From the NCBI GenBank assembly GCA_026724425.1, contig JAIUCV010000002.1, positions 7,011,001 to 7,075,000 on the forward strand: 64,000 nt of DNA, given 5' to 3'. Position 1 is the stretch's first letter, and every line of letters begins with the position of its first letter. Below the pieces are notes generated by a model, which was not told where the DNA came from, did no database searches, and saw nothing but the letters and a program-made list of their open reading frames with translations. The position numbers and the translations under genes were made by a program. This DNA comes from Erythrophleum ivorense. Lineage: Eukaryota > Streptophyta > Magnoliopsida > Fabales > Fabaceae. Positions 45,384-58,587 of this stretch are shown here, one piece after another.

Positions 45384-47960
45384 TAAACGTCAGGCAAACA
45401 AGTAGGCAAACATTTAAGTTCACCTAGACTACCTGTTCAATGCACGATTTAGAAATGTATTATTATTTAAAATTTTATTTATTAAATAAAAAAATTACAT
45501 TTAAAAATCTAAATTTTATAAACTTTATAATAAAAATTTTAAAAATTAAAATTATTTTTTTAAAAATAAAAAATATTACTGAATTTTATGAAATTTATTA
45601 TTAGATATACAAAATTATTACTAAATTTTAAGAAAATTACCATTTAAATAATTTTAGTAATAAATTTTTAAAATTTTAGTAATAAGTAGTAATAATTTTA
45701 GTCTTTTAAATAATTTTAATTTTTAAAATTTTTATTATAAATTTTATAAAACTTAGTCTCTATAATTTTTTTTATTAAATAATACATTTTAATATATTGA
45801 AAAAAGAAGTTGATAGTCAATATTCATTATAGTAATGTTACCGCCAACAAATTTTTAATATAAAAAAGACAAATTAATAAAATACAAAAAATATTGAATA
45901 TTATGACTGACTTTATTCTCTAAAGATAAAATCATATTTGAATAATATTTAAAAAGATAAAATCACTTCACTGGGGAAGACACAACCAATATGAGAAATG
46001 CTTGTTAAATAATTATTTTTTAAGTTGTCTCCATTTAAATTTAAGTGAACTTTATTCTTTTTTTTTTCCTGTCATGTTCAAATACAACCAACATTAACAA
46101 TATATACTGAAAAAAATTGTGAAATGAAGGGACGTTTCGTCAGTCAGTTGTTACTTTTCTAAAAGATAAACGTCCTTCTGATCAATAATCTGAGGTTCAA
46201 AAAATATTTATAAATTTTTGTTTATAAACTAAAAATTATTTTAATATACCTCGAGAAGTAGAAAGAATTACAATCCCCATCCAGACTCTTGCGGAGTCCA
46301 AACCAAAGAAATATGAAAATTGAAATAAAAAAAGATTCACTGTTCTAATTTCATCTCTATTGAATTTGAATATCAGAATAGTTGATATAAAAAAGTTATG
46401 GTAACTTATAATAGATACTAAATTATAAAAAAGGTAGTTTATCAAAATTTTAAGTTAAAAATATTTATATAAAAAAATTTTATAATTAAAAATTTAGATT
46501 ACAATTAAAATTTTTATCATAGAATCCTTCGAATTTTAAATTTTAATATTTTTCAATACAAATATTTTTAATTTAAAATTCTGAATTACAATTTTTTCCT
46601 CACATTCTACTTGTTTACACTTTTCAATGGCAATAGTATCCTTTGTAATATATTATTTACTTTAATTTTATTTAAATAGAAAAAGTATAATAAAATAATA
46701 CACAAAATAATTTAAAAATTTTAGACAAATTTAATTGAATACTATAATAAATTTTAAATAAAATTTAATAATTATTACGTCATAAAGGATAGTTTTATTA
46801 ATTGATCAATCTAGGTAGGGCCCATTATTATTATTATTATTATTATTTCGCTACAATTAAGGCCCGTTATTTGTTATCTTGACATTTGATTAAACTAATT
46901 TTTTAATTTACAAAACAAAAACTGATAAATACCCCCTTAACTAGTGGTTTAAGAGCAATAATTAAGCCTCGTTTCGTGGAGAGTAATGTGCACTATAAAG
47001 AAAAGAATAGAAATAAGATTGCCATTTAATGTATATTGAATTGATTTTTAAATTTTTTTGTTCCATTTAGGTTGAGGAGTAGATTCTGCCGTTTGATAGA
47101 AAGCTTAATTCAACCAAAAAAGATAGAAACGTCAGACATTCCAAAAAAACATTTGTTGTAAATGACTGATTTGCCATTCTTCCATCATTATTGGCTGACC
47201 ATTATTGAAATGAATATCATTAGCAGCCAGGTTGCAGAAAACGTATTGGTTTCCTTCCTTTTTGTTTTTTTTCAATTGGAAATATCATTATTGGCGGGCA
47301 TTATTGAACTAAATATTAGTTTTTAAGCTCAAAAATGAAAAAAAAAATATTTCTATATTTTTTCTATGTGATAGGTAATTCAAAAATTAACTTTTTGTAT
47401 CACAAAATTATTTTAGTATTATTATTTATATTAAAAATGATTATTAAAATTATTGAACAAAATTATTATTTTATTATTAGTAATTTAAAAATATTTTAAA
47501 AATTAAAGAAATTAACACTAAATATTTAATATATTTTTATGCTAAAATTATTATTACTGTTTGATCATTTTTTTTCATTTCTATATTGTTTTCATTTAAC
47601 TAAACACAATAATAAAATGGAATGTTGATTTATTTTCATAACATATCAAATATAATTATTTTATTTTATTAAAATTTATTTTCATGATCTTTTTTATTTT
47701 TATTCACATTTTTTATTTTTATAAAAATTATTCCACAAACCAATCGGGACTCTAGCAAGACTAAGCAATAGTATTTGCACTAAGATGTAGCCAGAGTCTA
47801 CGCATTTAATCTTTCTATGGGGTATGATGAACTATTTACTGGGCATTCCTTTTTTTTTTTTTTTGGTGTTTTGGGTTTAACTAACTTTAAGGTAATTTAC
47901 AGTTGCACTGAAGGGTGAAGACATTTATATAACCTCACCCTGGGACTGGGAAGTTTAATC
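45384..47960. other. AT-rich intergenic region
   Basis: No gene is recognised. The stretch 45450-46800 is extremely AT-rich. A TTA trinucleotide microsatellite lies at about 46827-46850. A block at about 47320-47750 resembles 9785-10120. Confidence 0.45.
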
Positions 47961-47966
47961 AGTTGG

Positions 47967-48161
47967 AGCCCAAGTGGTTGGAGCAGAAGAGGCCCAAAAG
48001 GTGGTGCCACCTGAGCCAACAATTATAGAAGGTCCACGCCTCGAATCAAACACGTGTCTCGTCCACACTGTAGACGCCATTCCAACTCTTTGCTTTTTGC
48101 AGCCACACCATAGCCACTAGCCCATTAGTCCATTACCGTTCCCTTTCCTCTTGTTTGGGCC
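47967..48161 (+). promoter_or_regulatory. COX6B promoter with four site II elements and a G-box
   Basis: Four TGGGCY site II elements, in either orientation, lie within about 250 bases of the COX6B start: AGCCCA at 47967, GGCCCA at 47991, AGCCCA at 48119 and TGGGCC at 48156. A CACGTG core lies at 48051-48056. Site II motifs are TCP-factor sites that are enriched in promoters of nuclear respiratory-chain genes in plants, which fits the gene identity. Activity is inferred. Confidence 0.6.
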
Positions 48162-48211
48162 GCGTCTCTATCCCTCACCCTGAGCTCACCACATCGCCTC
48201 CTCTTCCATCA

Positions 48212-51200
48212 ATGGCGGAAGCTACAACCGACAACTCTCCAACTCTGGCTGAGGTATACCTGCTTTCTCCCTCTCTTATTCTAGCATCCAAATGTTTTGT
48301 TTTCTTAACTCTATGCAATGTAGAATTCAGTTTTCAAACTTGGCTGGATCATTGTGTACTATTCACGACGCTTAATTTTAACGGACCAGGGAGAGCTTAG
48401 ATAAAGAATCGCCTGTGGAATTGATTTTGATTTATGCCAGTTCATCGATCCAATACCAAATATCATTTCTTGTGAGAGGAGTGGAGAATGGAGCCTTGAT
48501 TTAATTAACAACATGGAGTCTTTGAACTAGGAATTTATTAGGTTTAAGTTGTACTCAAACATACTATAGAAGATGGAGCCTTGATTTAATTAACAATCTG
48601 GAGTCCTTGACCTGGGAATTGATTGATTCGTACTCAAGCATACTATAATAGAGCGAAATGCCTGCTAATGTATGTTACAAAAAATTTCATCAATTGAGCT
48701 GATTATATGTAGAGAATGTTGCCCAAGCCTTTAAGACACAGCTTTTTTCTTTTCTTATGGCACTTGAGTATCCCCTTTCGAAGTATTCTTTGCAATATTC
48801 ATTAATTAACAATAATATCTGAGGTTGCCTATCAGGAATTCTATGCGAAACTTATATTGGGCCCAATAAGATTATGCTAGAAATGTATGCTAGGTTTGAT
48901 CTGATTGTTTCTCATCTTACACTGTTCTCCAATCTGCCTTCTGCCTCCCTGTTCATTCAGTAATGAGAATGACTAAAGGTTGGATACTTGAAAGACATTA
49001 CCACATCTTGGAGTTTGAACGTTATGTTTAGGCTTGGTGCTTTAGTATTAGTAGAAGACTTTATTGCCAACTTTGTCATTGTTGAGGACTAAATATGCAT
49101 CATTCATTTGCTTTTTAGTTGTGTCATATGCACCATGGACGTTGATAAGTAACAAGGAATTACATGTCATAAAGATTGCAACCCTAAAATAGGTCCAGAA
49201 GTATTATTGAGTACATAAACATGTTTTGATTAAATAGGTTTTTTGTGTTGGTGGTTTTTATCCTTCTGGTAAGATGAGACATTTGCGTGGTCTCAGCTCA
49301 ACATCTCGCCAGAATGATGTTTTTCTGTTGCTTTGACTTACAGCAATATTTTGTGAAGGAGAAAGAGGAGAAAAAAGATATAGGCACAAAACCTGTGGAA
49401 GTTATAGAAGTTGAAAACACTAAGGAGGCTTCTTCTAAGGAATCTGTTGCTGAGAAAACTGTGGAAGTAACCCCTGCACTTGTTAAAGAAGGCAGTGAAG
49501 TTACCCCTGTGGCGGAAGAAAGCACTGAACCCAATTCTGCTGCTTCTGAAGAGAGCAATGATGTAACCACAGAGCAAATTAGTGGAAATACTGGAGAAGA
49601 AAACTCAGGTGATCAAGAAGCATCAGAAGAGACCCCAGAAATTAAGGTTTCTCTTACTTAACCTAATACAACTACTTCTCTAAATTAGTTACTTAATTTC
49701 AACATGAGCATGCTTATTCTCTCTTGGATGTTCATTTTTGCTTTATTGATTTCCAGCTTGAGACTGCTCCAGCAGATTTCCGTTTCCCAACTACAAATCA
49801 AACAAGGCATTGCTTTACCCGATATGTTGAGTATCACCGGTAAGCCATAGTTTTTTGCCTTTTGTTTTGTGTTGTGCTTGTTTCTGAGATAATCCAAAGA
49901 AATGCACCATTTCTGTTATATTCACCATTTGATTCTTGTTTAGATGCATAGCTGCAAAAGGAGAGGGTGCCCCAGAATGTGAGAAGTTTGCAAAATATTA
50001 TCGTGCTCTTTGCCCTGGTGAATGGGTACGTATATTCGATGTGTGTTAAAAGTCAATGACTATCTGCTAGTAGGAAGCATTAGGATCTGTTTATCCATTT
50101 AGATTCATTTACTTGCATACATTTCTTGCTTTTCATTGATTCTATGTGAAATATCTATCTAATTATGGGCTTTCTGGACTGTGATCATGACAATGGAGTT
50201 GCATCATTTACTTTGTTACTAATACAAGGCCCTGTTTGATTCACCATGACGTGAATGCATTCCATTTATATAACTTTTGTAATATTTATTATATCCTTTT
50301 AATTATTATTCTATTTATTAAATTACTATTTTAACCATCAAATCATCTTTTTTAAAATAAGGGTAAATTTTTTTTTCTTATTTCACCTACTTCCACCTAT
50401 TCATTTTTTATATTCTCTTTACTTTTACATCTTTCAACCAAGCGGTCCATAATTGTTCCAAGACAGCTGTATCTTGTATTGTATAATGCTGGTTTCTTCA
50501 AGGTGGGGTAGGAGGAATGTCTGGTTTTGTTTCTTCTGTAATTCACATTATTGTTGACAATTAGTCAAATCAGAAAATTGTTGAAAATGACCAAAATAAC
50601 TATTGTAGTCATTAGGTTAATTATGCTGTATGGAGGATGTATCTATACATGCATGGGTGCATAATACTTGGGATTCTCATCGTTATAGTTAGTTTCTGTT
50701 AGCTCAGCTCTTCCTCACTTTTTAAGTTTTATTCTGTCATCATGCCTCCAGGCCTTCAACTTTTGTGACTCAACTATGTGGATATGGTACATTCTTTGAA
50801 GTTAAATCTTCCTTGGTTAATAAATTGTGCTTCAATCACCTGGCTAAACTATTCCGTAGGATAATCTTCCATCTTCTTGAAATTATTAGCACCTTTGTTT
50901 AATTAAAGCCGTATTTGAATTCAGCGGAGATCAGTAATGTCCATACTGATAAAACTCTTGGCAGCAGTACTGACAGCTAATGCTGAATTTAAACTTTTCA
51001 CCTTTGCAAGGACGAACCTTGATTACTTTGTTAAAGAGTTGTATGGCTTTAGAGTGCAACATTACTATGTGTAAGCTTTATAGTTGTCTCATTTTTTTCA
51101 AATGGAGGCTGGTTGAATACTTTCGCTAGTGTTTGCCATCACGTAAAATGCAGACATACATTTTTTATATTGTCACGCAAATGTTTTCAATTCATTTATT

Positions 51201-51376
51201 TCGTACGCTCTACACAAAATTAAATCGCTGTATCTTACATTTCAAGTGTTTTGTTTCTGCCTCAATCTTACAGTTGCATTTGTGAACTAACAGTCTACTT
51301 TTATTGATGTATCTGTAACCAGATTGACAGATGGAATGAACAAAGGGAAAACGGAACATTTCCAGGTCCTCTGTAG
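48212..51376 (+). CDS. COX6B-1: Cytochrome c oxidase subunit 6b
   Basis: A nuclear-encoded subunit of mitochondrial respiratory complex IV, facing the intermembrane space. Five exons, 48212-48253, 49344-49646, 49757-49839, 49944-50025 and 51323-51376, give 187 aa. The conserved domain is at the C-terminus: RFPTTNQTRHCFTRYVEYHRC (CX9C, C134 and C144), then CEKFAKYYRALC (CX10C, C155 and C166), then PGEWIDRWNEQRENGTFPGPL. The twin cysteine pairs form two disulfides and guide Mia40-dependent import. The first 115 residues, mainly exon 2, are a Glu/Val/Thr-rich acidic extension without domain, as in the long plant COX6b-1 form; short isoforms lack it. No cleavable presequence is evident. Intron 4 is long and carries an AT-rich insert (50228-50448). 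Promoter site II elements support the assignment. Confidence 0.95.
50228..50448. repeat. AT-rich MITE-like insert in COX6B intron 4
   Basis: It opens GGCCCTGTTTGATTCACC and closes, reversed, GGACCGCTTGGTTGAAAG, an imperfect terminal inverted repeat around an AT-rich core with ATATTTATTATAT. Similar blocks lie at 52070-52266 and 51770-51960. Confidence 0.5.
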
Positions 51377-52794
51377 CCGGTGTTTGTCTGAAATGGTTGG
51401 CACAATTTGTTTGCCCTTGTTACATTTAAATTTCTGTTCTGCGGAGAGATAAACTTTTATGCCCTTGCAGGAGGTTCAATTTAACACATTGGGTTAATAA
51501 GAAATCTTGGCTATCTATTTGAAATTTTGTATTAGCTTGAGTTGGATACGGATGCTTATATTAATAAAGAGTTGTTTTCTGTTCTTCAATGCATTTTCTG
51601 TGTCAAATTGCATAGCGGTGGGTTAATATGGATTTTGAGAAACGCGCCTCTGATGATATCCTAGAGGACTATGCTATAATGGGTCTTGTCTCTTGCTCCC
51701 AAGTTGTGTGACAAACAAGAATTAGCATCCCATCATCACCCAAGGCCGTATGTTTCCAAACCTTTTTATTTCAACGAAAAGATTAAGTTTCGTATGATTC
51801 ACATAATAAAAATGAATGAAATAAAAATAGAATAAAAAAAGTAATTTTGAGATTAAAAATATTATTATATTTTAAAAAAATAATATAAAATAAAAATTAT
51901 TTAATAATAATTATAAGAATATAATAGATATTATAAAAAAATCATACCAAATAAGTTAAATTCAAGTGTGTACTGACCTTAAGAAATTTTTGTCCTGCTG
52001 ACAATGGTATCATATCAAGTCAAGAGCTAAGAATTGTTAATTGGCCTAGCAGGTTTGTGGAGATTTTATGGCTTGTTTGGTTTATCAAAGAGGAACATAA
52101 TATATTTTTATAATTTATGTAATATTTATTATATTTATATATTTGTTATTTTATATATATTAAATTATTAATTTAATTATCAAATTATTTTTAAAATAAA
52201 AACAGAAAAGTTATTTTTTATCTTACTTATTTATTTTTTATATTTTTTTATATCATCTAACCAAGGCTAATGTGTTGGCTAGAAGAACATTACTAGTCAT
52301 CCTTTCCCCTAGAAGATTATGTGTGTCTGTGTGTTTTGAGTTGCGATTGATAGAAATTAACTCTATAAAAATAGGGATGGAATCGAGATTGTCATGTTAT
52401 GTATGTTTGGTTGGTTTTTGGAATTTTTATTTTATTCGTTTTAGAATATATATATTTTTTCATTTGAAGCAATCATCAATTCATCTTAAAAAAAATAATG
52501 ATAGATTGGACTTACATATTGGGAAAATGTTTATTAAATAACTGAAATATTTTTCTTCAATGTATCATCGTTGATTCTTTTTAAATATCAAAAATAAAAA
52601 ATTAATATTTCAAAAATTACTAAAATATTTTTAGAATAAATAAAAAATGAATATTTTAATAAATGACATGGTTTAGCGAGAGCAAGCGAATCAGAATATA
52701 AGGATTCATAAGAAATGAGGATAAATTGGCCGAAAAGTTGAGGCCTTGTGAGCTCTGAAGCTTTGCCCTCCGTGTCTGCTAAGACAGAAGCGCG
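51377..52794. other. Intergenic region between COX6B and SerRS
   Basis: It holds the 3' flank of COX6B and the 5' flank of the seryl-tRNA synthetase. Two AT-rich inserts are visible: about 51770-51960 (related in its core) and 52070-52266, which opens GGCTTGTTTGGTTTATC and closes CTAACCAAGGC, an inverted pair. No other gene is seen. Confidence 0.45.
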
Positions 52795-55700
52795 ATGGGG
52801 TTACACCGTTGCCTGAGCAGCACACCCTCGCAAAGCCTTAAACTTGCCACAGTTCCCACTTCATCTTCCTCGCGCTTCGTTTTCCGAACAGCCTACAGGA
52901 CACTAACCCTCAATCCCCTTTCTCCCCATAGCTACTCACACAAACCACCATTGCCACATCTTATTAGAGCTCTTCCAATCTCTGCTGCTGTCCAAACATC
53001 TCCCGCCACATCGTCGTCAACAACTAAGACCCCAGATGACAAGGGTGATTCCTGATTTTATTTTATTTTTTTGAGTTTCGTTCTAGCTACGAAACTCAAT
53101 ATGGAAGTTTGTTGTTGATGGTTGGATGATGTAGGTGGGAAAGCGCGATGGAAAGCAGCTATAGACTTCAAGTGGATAAGGGATAACAAGGAAGCTGTTG
53201 CTGTCAACATAAAGAATCGAAACTCTAATGCTAATTTGGAGCTCGTGCTTGAGCTCTATGAGAAAACGTTCAATTTTCAGAAGGTTCGGTTTCTCTTCAA
53301 TCTTCACACACTGATAATTTTATTGTTTTAGTTATAATTTGAACTGTTCTTCGGTATTCAAATTAAAATGTAATGACCTATCCATAACTTAGTGCTATTG
53401 CTTAATCCTAAACGATTACTATTTCGAAGCTATTTTTAGCTCAATTGCATAGCACAAACAATCAATCAGCAAAAAAGGAAAAGAAAAAGCTCTAATCTTC
53501 TCAATGGTTTAGCTAATTTGTCCCGCACAGATAACAGGAAGTTGAGAGGGTTCGTGAAGAAAGGAATGCGGTAGCCAACAAGATGAAAGGAAAAATGGAA
53601 CAATCAAAGCGTCAAAGACTCATTGAGGAAGGTTCTCTTGGAGAATTTATCATCCATCTGGCTTTGCTCTGGTGTTCAAGTAAGTTCCTTAAACATGTCA
53701 TATGGTGCATGCAGGAAAAAATCTGAAAGATCGGCTTCTTGCTTTGGAAGAAGAGCTTGTCAAGCTTACCGATGAGCTCCAACTGGAAGCACAATGTATA
53801 CCGAACATGACTCATCCAGATGTTCCAATAGGAGGGGAAGATTGTTCAACAATAAGAAAGATCGTATGTCATTATTGCAATTCTCTCATTTTTTTCTCCT
53901 CGAGGAGGAAGGTTGGGTATTGGTCTTTTGTTCATGCATCAATTTATTTTCCTCAAATATTAGTGTGGTGTCCCCCTTTTTAGGTTGACAGCCCTCGCAG
54001 ATTTGGCTTTGCTCTCAAGGATCATCTGCAACTAGGAAAGGAACTTGATCTTTTTGATTTTGATGCTGCCGCAGAGGTATACCCATTGTTTAATATAAGG
54101 TATTAAAGCATAATTTTTTTCAGCTTTTATGTCGTCTATGTCATTCTAAGTTGAGGAAGTAGGTGGTGGGATTTTTTACTTAAAAATCATTATTTTCTTG
54201 GAAGTGCAGGCATACCCAGGAGGCACCCTGTTCTGTTATATAGAAACAGCCAGGGATGATTTTGTATATCATATAAGATTGAAGTAGTATTCAACATTTT
54301 TTTTTTCATCGAGTGCTTCATCTCTGACACCTTTTTTTTAAAACATTATTTTTATCTAAAGCATTTTATTAAATGTTGGAAGTTTGGACCTCCAAATGAA
54401 AAGCAAGAATTTAATTATCTTCAGTTCTGTCTCACGTGCATCTAATATACTGCTTGCTCTAACAGGTCAGTGGGTCAAAGTTCTACTACCTAAAGAATGA
54501 AGCGGTTTTGTTGGAGATGGGTCTTGTAAATTGGACACTCTCAGAATTAATGAAGAGAGGTTTTACTCCATTAACAACTCCTGAAATAGTACGCTCCTCT
54601 GTTGTTGAAAAATGTGGATTTCAACCACGCGGAACAAATACCCAGGTTTGTGATTGTATTTTCCAACATTACTTACTGCCCGTGAAGTTCTGTGAAACTA
54701 ATCTTGGCTTCACGAGCCTGGGCAGAATATGCATAACTGATGACAAACATGTTCTCTTATCCATTTTGAATCTTTGATCATGAACCAGATACTATATTTG
54801 CTGCCAGCAGAACAATTGTCCTTTAGTTCTTCCATCTTGTTTTATCAAATGCTTGGCATGAGGCCTATATATTGGTTGGTCTTATGATAATCACAATAAA
54901 GTTCCACCCTCTAGTATGATGCAAATTATTGGGATATCGTTAAGCTTTTCCTAACAACCACTTCTATTTTCATTTTTCTAATTTGATGTCCAAGGACCAT
55001 AGCTTGTACTAATGCTTCATGTCAATCATTAAACAGGTTTATTCCATTGGTGATAGCGACCAATGCCTTGTTGGCACTGCAGAAATTCCCGTTGGGGGCC
55101 TTCACATGGATTCTATACTTGCTGACTCATTGTTACCCTTGAAATATGTAGCATTTTCTCATTGTTTCCGTACTGAGGCTGGTGCTGCTGGCACAGCAAC
55201 AAGGTAAATGTAGAACTTATTTGTTCATTTCATATTCTTAATTACCAATGCTGATTTTGGCTTCCATATTTTACCACTGATGCACTGAAAAGGCATTAAT
55301 CTTCAGCTGTTTACTAGCTGGGGAAACGTAATCCATTAAGATAGCATCTTTTTTTCTTTTGGTCTGGCATATGTTAGTGATGTAGAAGGGGAATGGGAAC
55401 CAAGGAATACCTAATCAAAACACTCATTCATTAACTAAGCTGAAATTCCTAAAAGTATATTTGGATTAAGGAGAATGGCGATAAAGAGAAGAAAAATGAA
55501 ACTTCAATTTTAATATTTTATTTGATTTAGATTTAAATCTAACAATTATTTTTTTCTGTTAGAATATGTTTAGATTGAGGAGAATGAATGAAAAGAGAAG
55601 GAAAAAAATGTTTATTTAAATTTAAATCAAAGAAAATATATAAATAAAAATTTCAATTTCTTTTCCTTCTCTTCCATTTTTCTTGATCCAAACATTTGCA

Positions 55701-57014
55701 AACATAATATGTCTAATGATGGCTAGTTAAACATCTTAATTCAACTAAGACAATCAACCCAAACTTAAGACTCAAGAAATCCTAATTTAAACAAAATAAA
55801 ATTTTAATCCTTTTAAGGATAACATCTTCCGGGACTCAAACAACTGAATTTTAAATTCCAAATTACTAATATATATAAACCCTTTATCTCCAATGACAAA
55901 CCTTAAATCCTATATTTTAACTGGATTATGCATCATAAGTTGATATAATAATTGTAAATATAATCTATATATGATGCATTAGTCAGTCTGAATTTATTAG
56001 ACTATCTGAAGCTGCTATATTTTTAACATCTTATCATACTTGATGATGGTAATAATTGAGGATCTCCAGCAATTTCCTCATCTCTATGCTTGTTTCAGGA
56101 ATGTAAGATTTACAATTATTTATTGATGCTGTTATGAATATTTGGTTCTTATCTTCTAATTATGTTTATATTGAGAAGGGGTCTTTACCGAGTTCACCAG
56201 TTTAGCAAGGTTGAGATGTTTATATTTTGCCGCCCAGAAGAGAGTGAATACTGCCATGAAGAGCTTATTAAAATAGAAGAAGACCTCTTCTCATCCCTTG
56301 GGTTGCATTATAAGTGAGAGTTACTGCATCCCTTTCTTGATCTTCAACATGATTTATTTTTTCTATTTATGGTGATTGTGGTTTTTTTGGGCAGAACTTT
56401 GGATATGGCCTCTGAAGATTTAGGTGCCCCTGCTTATCGTAAATTTGATGTGGAAGCATGGATGCCTGGCTTAGAACGGTTTGGTGAGGTATTTGCAACA
56501 ACTCGTCACCTTTCACGGACACATCCACAAACTTTTCTTTGCCTCTCGGGCTTAAATTACGGATTTTGCCATGTTTTTTATTTGTAATTTATCTAGAGAG
56601 AGCAGTTATAGCAGCTTAGTGCCTTACACAGAACCAGCAACTTGCTGTTGCTCCCTTTTCCAAATGTCATGCGGCTTTGTATATTATTTGCTGCCCCTTC
56701 CTGAAATATTTCCTCACGAGATTTAATATTATGATCAGATATCAAGTGCATCAAACTGCACAGATTATCAGAGCCGTCGATTAGGAATTCGGTATCGTCC
56801 AGCAGAGCCACCAACCACGAACACGAAAAAGGCTAAAAGCAACCTTGCTCCACCGCAGTTTGTTCACACATTAAATGCAACCGCTTGTGCAGTTCCACGG
56901 ATGATTGTTTGTTTGCTTGAGAATTACCAGCAAGAAGATGGATCTGTCGTTATCCCTGAGCCCTTGAGGCCCTTCATGGGTGGCCTTAATGTTATATCTC
57001 CAAAATCAGGATAA
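52795..57014 (+). CDS. OVA7: Seryl-tRNA synthetase, chloroplast/mitochondrial
   Basis: A class II aminoacyl-tRNA synthetase charging tRNA-Ser in organelles. Ten exons, 52795-53044, 53135-53283, 53538-53631, 53715-53863, 53984-54076, 54466-54645, 55037-55203, 56179-56313, 56395-56488 and 56739-57014, join in frame to 528 aa. Residues 1 to about 75 are rich in Ser, Thr, Arg and Pro and poor in acidic residues, a transit peptide. About 86-225 form the tRNA-binding coiled-coil arm (EVERVREERNAVANKMKGK, then LLALEEELVKLTDELQ). The serine-binding VGTAEIPV (T319, E321) is followed by motif 2, CFRTEAGAAG, with R350 and E352. Motif 3 reads NATACAVPRMIVCLLENYQQ (R491), followed by IPEPLRPFMGG. The family in Arabidopsis is dual-targeted and needed for ovule development; dual targeting here is inferred. 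The gene follows COX6B on the same strand with 1.4 kb between. Confidence 0.95.
55460..55692. repeat. MITE-like inverted-repeat element in SerRS intron 7
   Basis: The left end TTTGGATTAAGGAGAATGG and the right end, reversed, TTTGGATCAAGAAAAATGG form an imperfect terminal inverted repeat. Purine-rich GAGAAG stretches follow on the left and pyrimidine-rich ones precede the right end. It resembles the TTTGGATGG ends of the MITE at 44808-45383. It lies inside the intron and does not interrupt coding sequence. Confidence 0.55.
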
Positions 57015-58064
57015 AAGAGATCATTACATTCCCTTCCATTTGCAGGATTGTTTTTGCGGCATTGAATTGTGGAGATACCTGAGTTTCTGCATGGTTTCAG
57101 GAGGAAAGTGACATGATCAAGTGATAAAAGAGATTGCCTATTAATGACATGAAATTCTTCGAGATTGCTTGGTAAATTTGCGGCAGATCTAGGAAATTTA
57201 CCTGCTAGGCAATTAGACTATTATTCCATCCAAATTTTCATCTGTGCGCATTTTGATATTAATTAATTTAATAATTAAATATTTTATATAGAGCTAAATA
57301 TTATTGTTAAACTCATGAATTGACTGAGTTAAAATCATGTCAATTTGCATGCAGATTTAGATTTAGTACAAACTCGATTTAATTTTTTTTATTTAAAAAA
57401 ATTCAGTTAATTTAATATTTTTTGATTTGAGTTTGACAAGTTACTATGTGACTGAATTAAATTGAGTTTAAAAAAGATAAAATTTTTTAAATTTAGTATA
57501 ATTTAATAAATAAAAATAAAAATAATATTTATGTACAAACTTGATTAAAATTTTTATATTAAAAAATATAAATTAAAGAATATAAATAATTTTTAAAAAA
57601 AAATTAGTATAATTTGAATTTTTTTATACTTTAGATTTTATATGTAATTATTAGTAAATGTAAACTTTTAGGAGTTTATAATACAAATTTATCTCTACTT
57701 CATAAATTTAAGTAAACTCATCCATCTGACAACTTTGGTGCTAAGAATATGTTCGAATTTGGTCCTTGATTTTGTTTAGTTTTTGTGACATTCCATAAAG
57801 TAAATCCTACCTTGTGGGTAGGACAACAGGTTACGCATCAGTTTTGTCAGAAGACAGTGGGAGTGTGTTAGACGTTGAGCAATGAATCACCTGGCCATTC
57901 TGAAAGCTGACTTACTTTCCCTGACCAAGAAGTGCCGTTGGCTAAATGAATGCATCCTATCCTATCTTCTCATGAATCCATCCTACCTTACAAGTTGCAA
58001 CCCCCATCTATAAATTTGTACATCCAAGGAACTCCGTGTCATTTTTTTCTTCTTCTCCGCCACC
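57015..58064. other. 3' flank of SerRS and AT-rich intergenic DNA
   Basis: No gene is recognised. A TATAAAT motif at about 58011 precedes the small open frame listed next. Confidence 0.4.
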
Positions 58065-58244
58065 ATGCCTTTAACACCCTATAACAAACCTTCCAGCCGC
58101 AAATCAGAATTGAAGCTCAAACCATATTATCAGATGATGCATGTGCCACCCTTTCACCAAGAAATCCTTCTATGTGGTGGAAAAAATAAAAAAATAAAAA
58201 AATCTGCAGTATCTTATCTACCTAAGAATGTGAGATGCATTTAG
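58065..58244 (+). CDS. Small open reading frame, 59 aa, unproven
   Basis: An ATG in a good initiation context (GCCACCATG) opens a 59-codon frame beginning MPLTPYNKPSSRKSELK and ending in a Lys-rich stretch, then KNVRCI and a TAG stop. A TATAAAT lies about 55 bases upstream of the ATG. No family is recognised. Composition at the 3' half (AAATAAAAAAATAAAAAAAT) looks like non-coding DNA. It could be a chance frame, a first exon, or a small gene truncated by the MITE downstream. Confidence 0.2.
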   Translation: MPLTPYNKPSSRKSELKLKPYYQMMHVPPFHQEILLCGGKNKKIKKSAVSYLPKNVRCI

Positions 58245-58419
58245 ATATGGTGATTGCATCTGACATACACAATCTGGTAAAGGATTTAGATAAAAGGCTT
58301 CTTCTTAGTGACCTCTCCTTGCCCTTCTTTCCAGAAATTGGACCTTCTCTGTTCCTAGGAGAGCCAATAACCTGGATTCTTTACTCATCATGCTAGAGAA
58401 AAGTTGGATAATTAAGAGT

Positions 58420-58587
58420 CATTTAGATTAAATTTAGATAGTTTATTTTTTTATATTTCTTGATTTTTTTAATTTTAAAATATGTAGAATGCAAAATAAA
58501 AATAGTATTTTAACTATTAATTTTAAAAAATGATAATTAAATTTAAAAATAAAATAAAATTTGAGCCATTCAAATTTAATCTAAATG
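58420..58587. repeat. Short MITE with 16-bp perfect inverted ends
   Basis: CATTTAGATTAAATTT at 58420-58435 recurs exactly, reverse-complemented, at 58572-58587. The 168-base interval is AT-rich and non-coding. The flanking bases (AAGAGT and GTACTG) do not give a clear target duplication. Confidence 0.6.
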
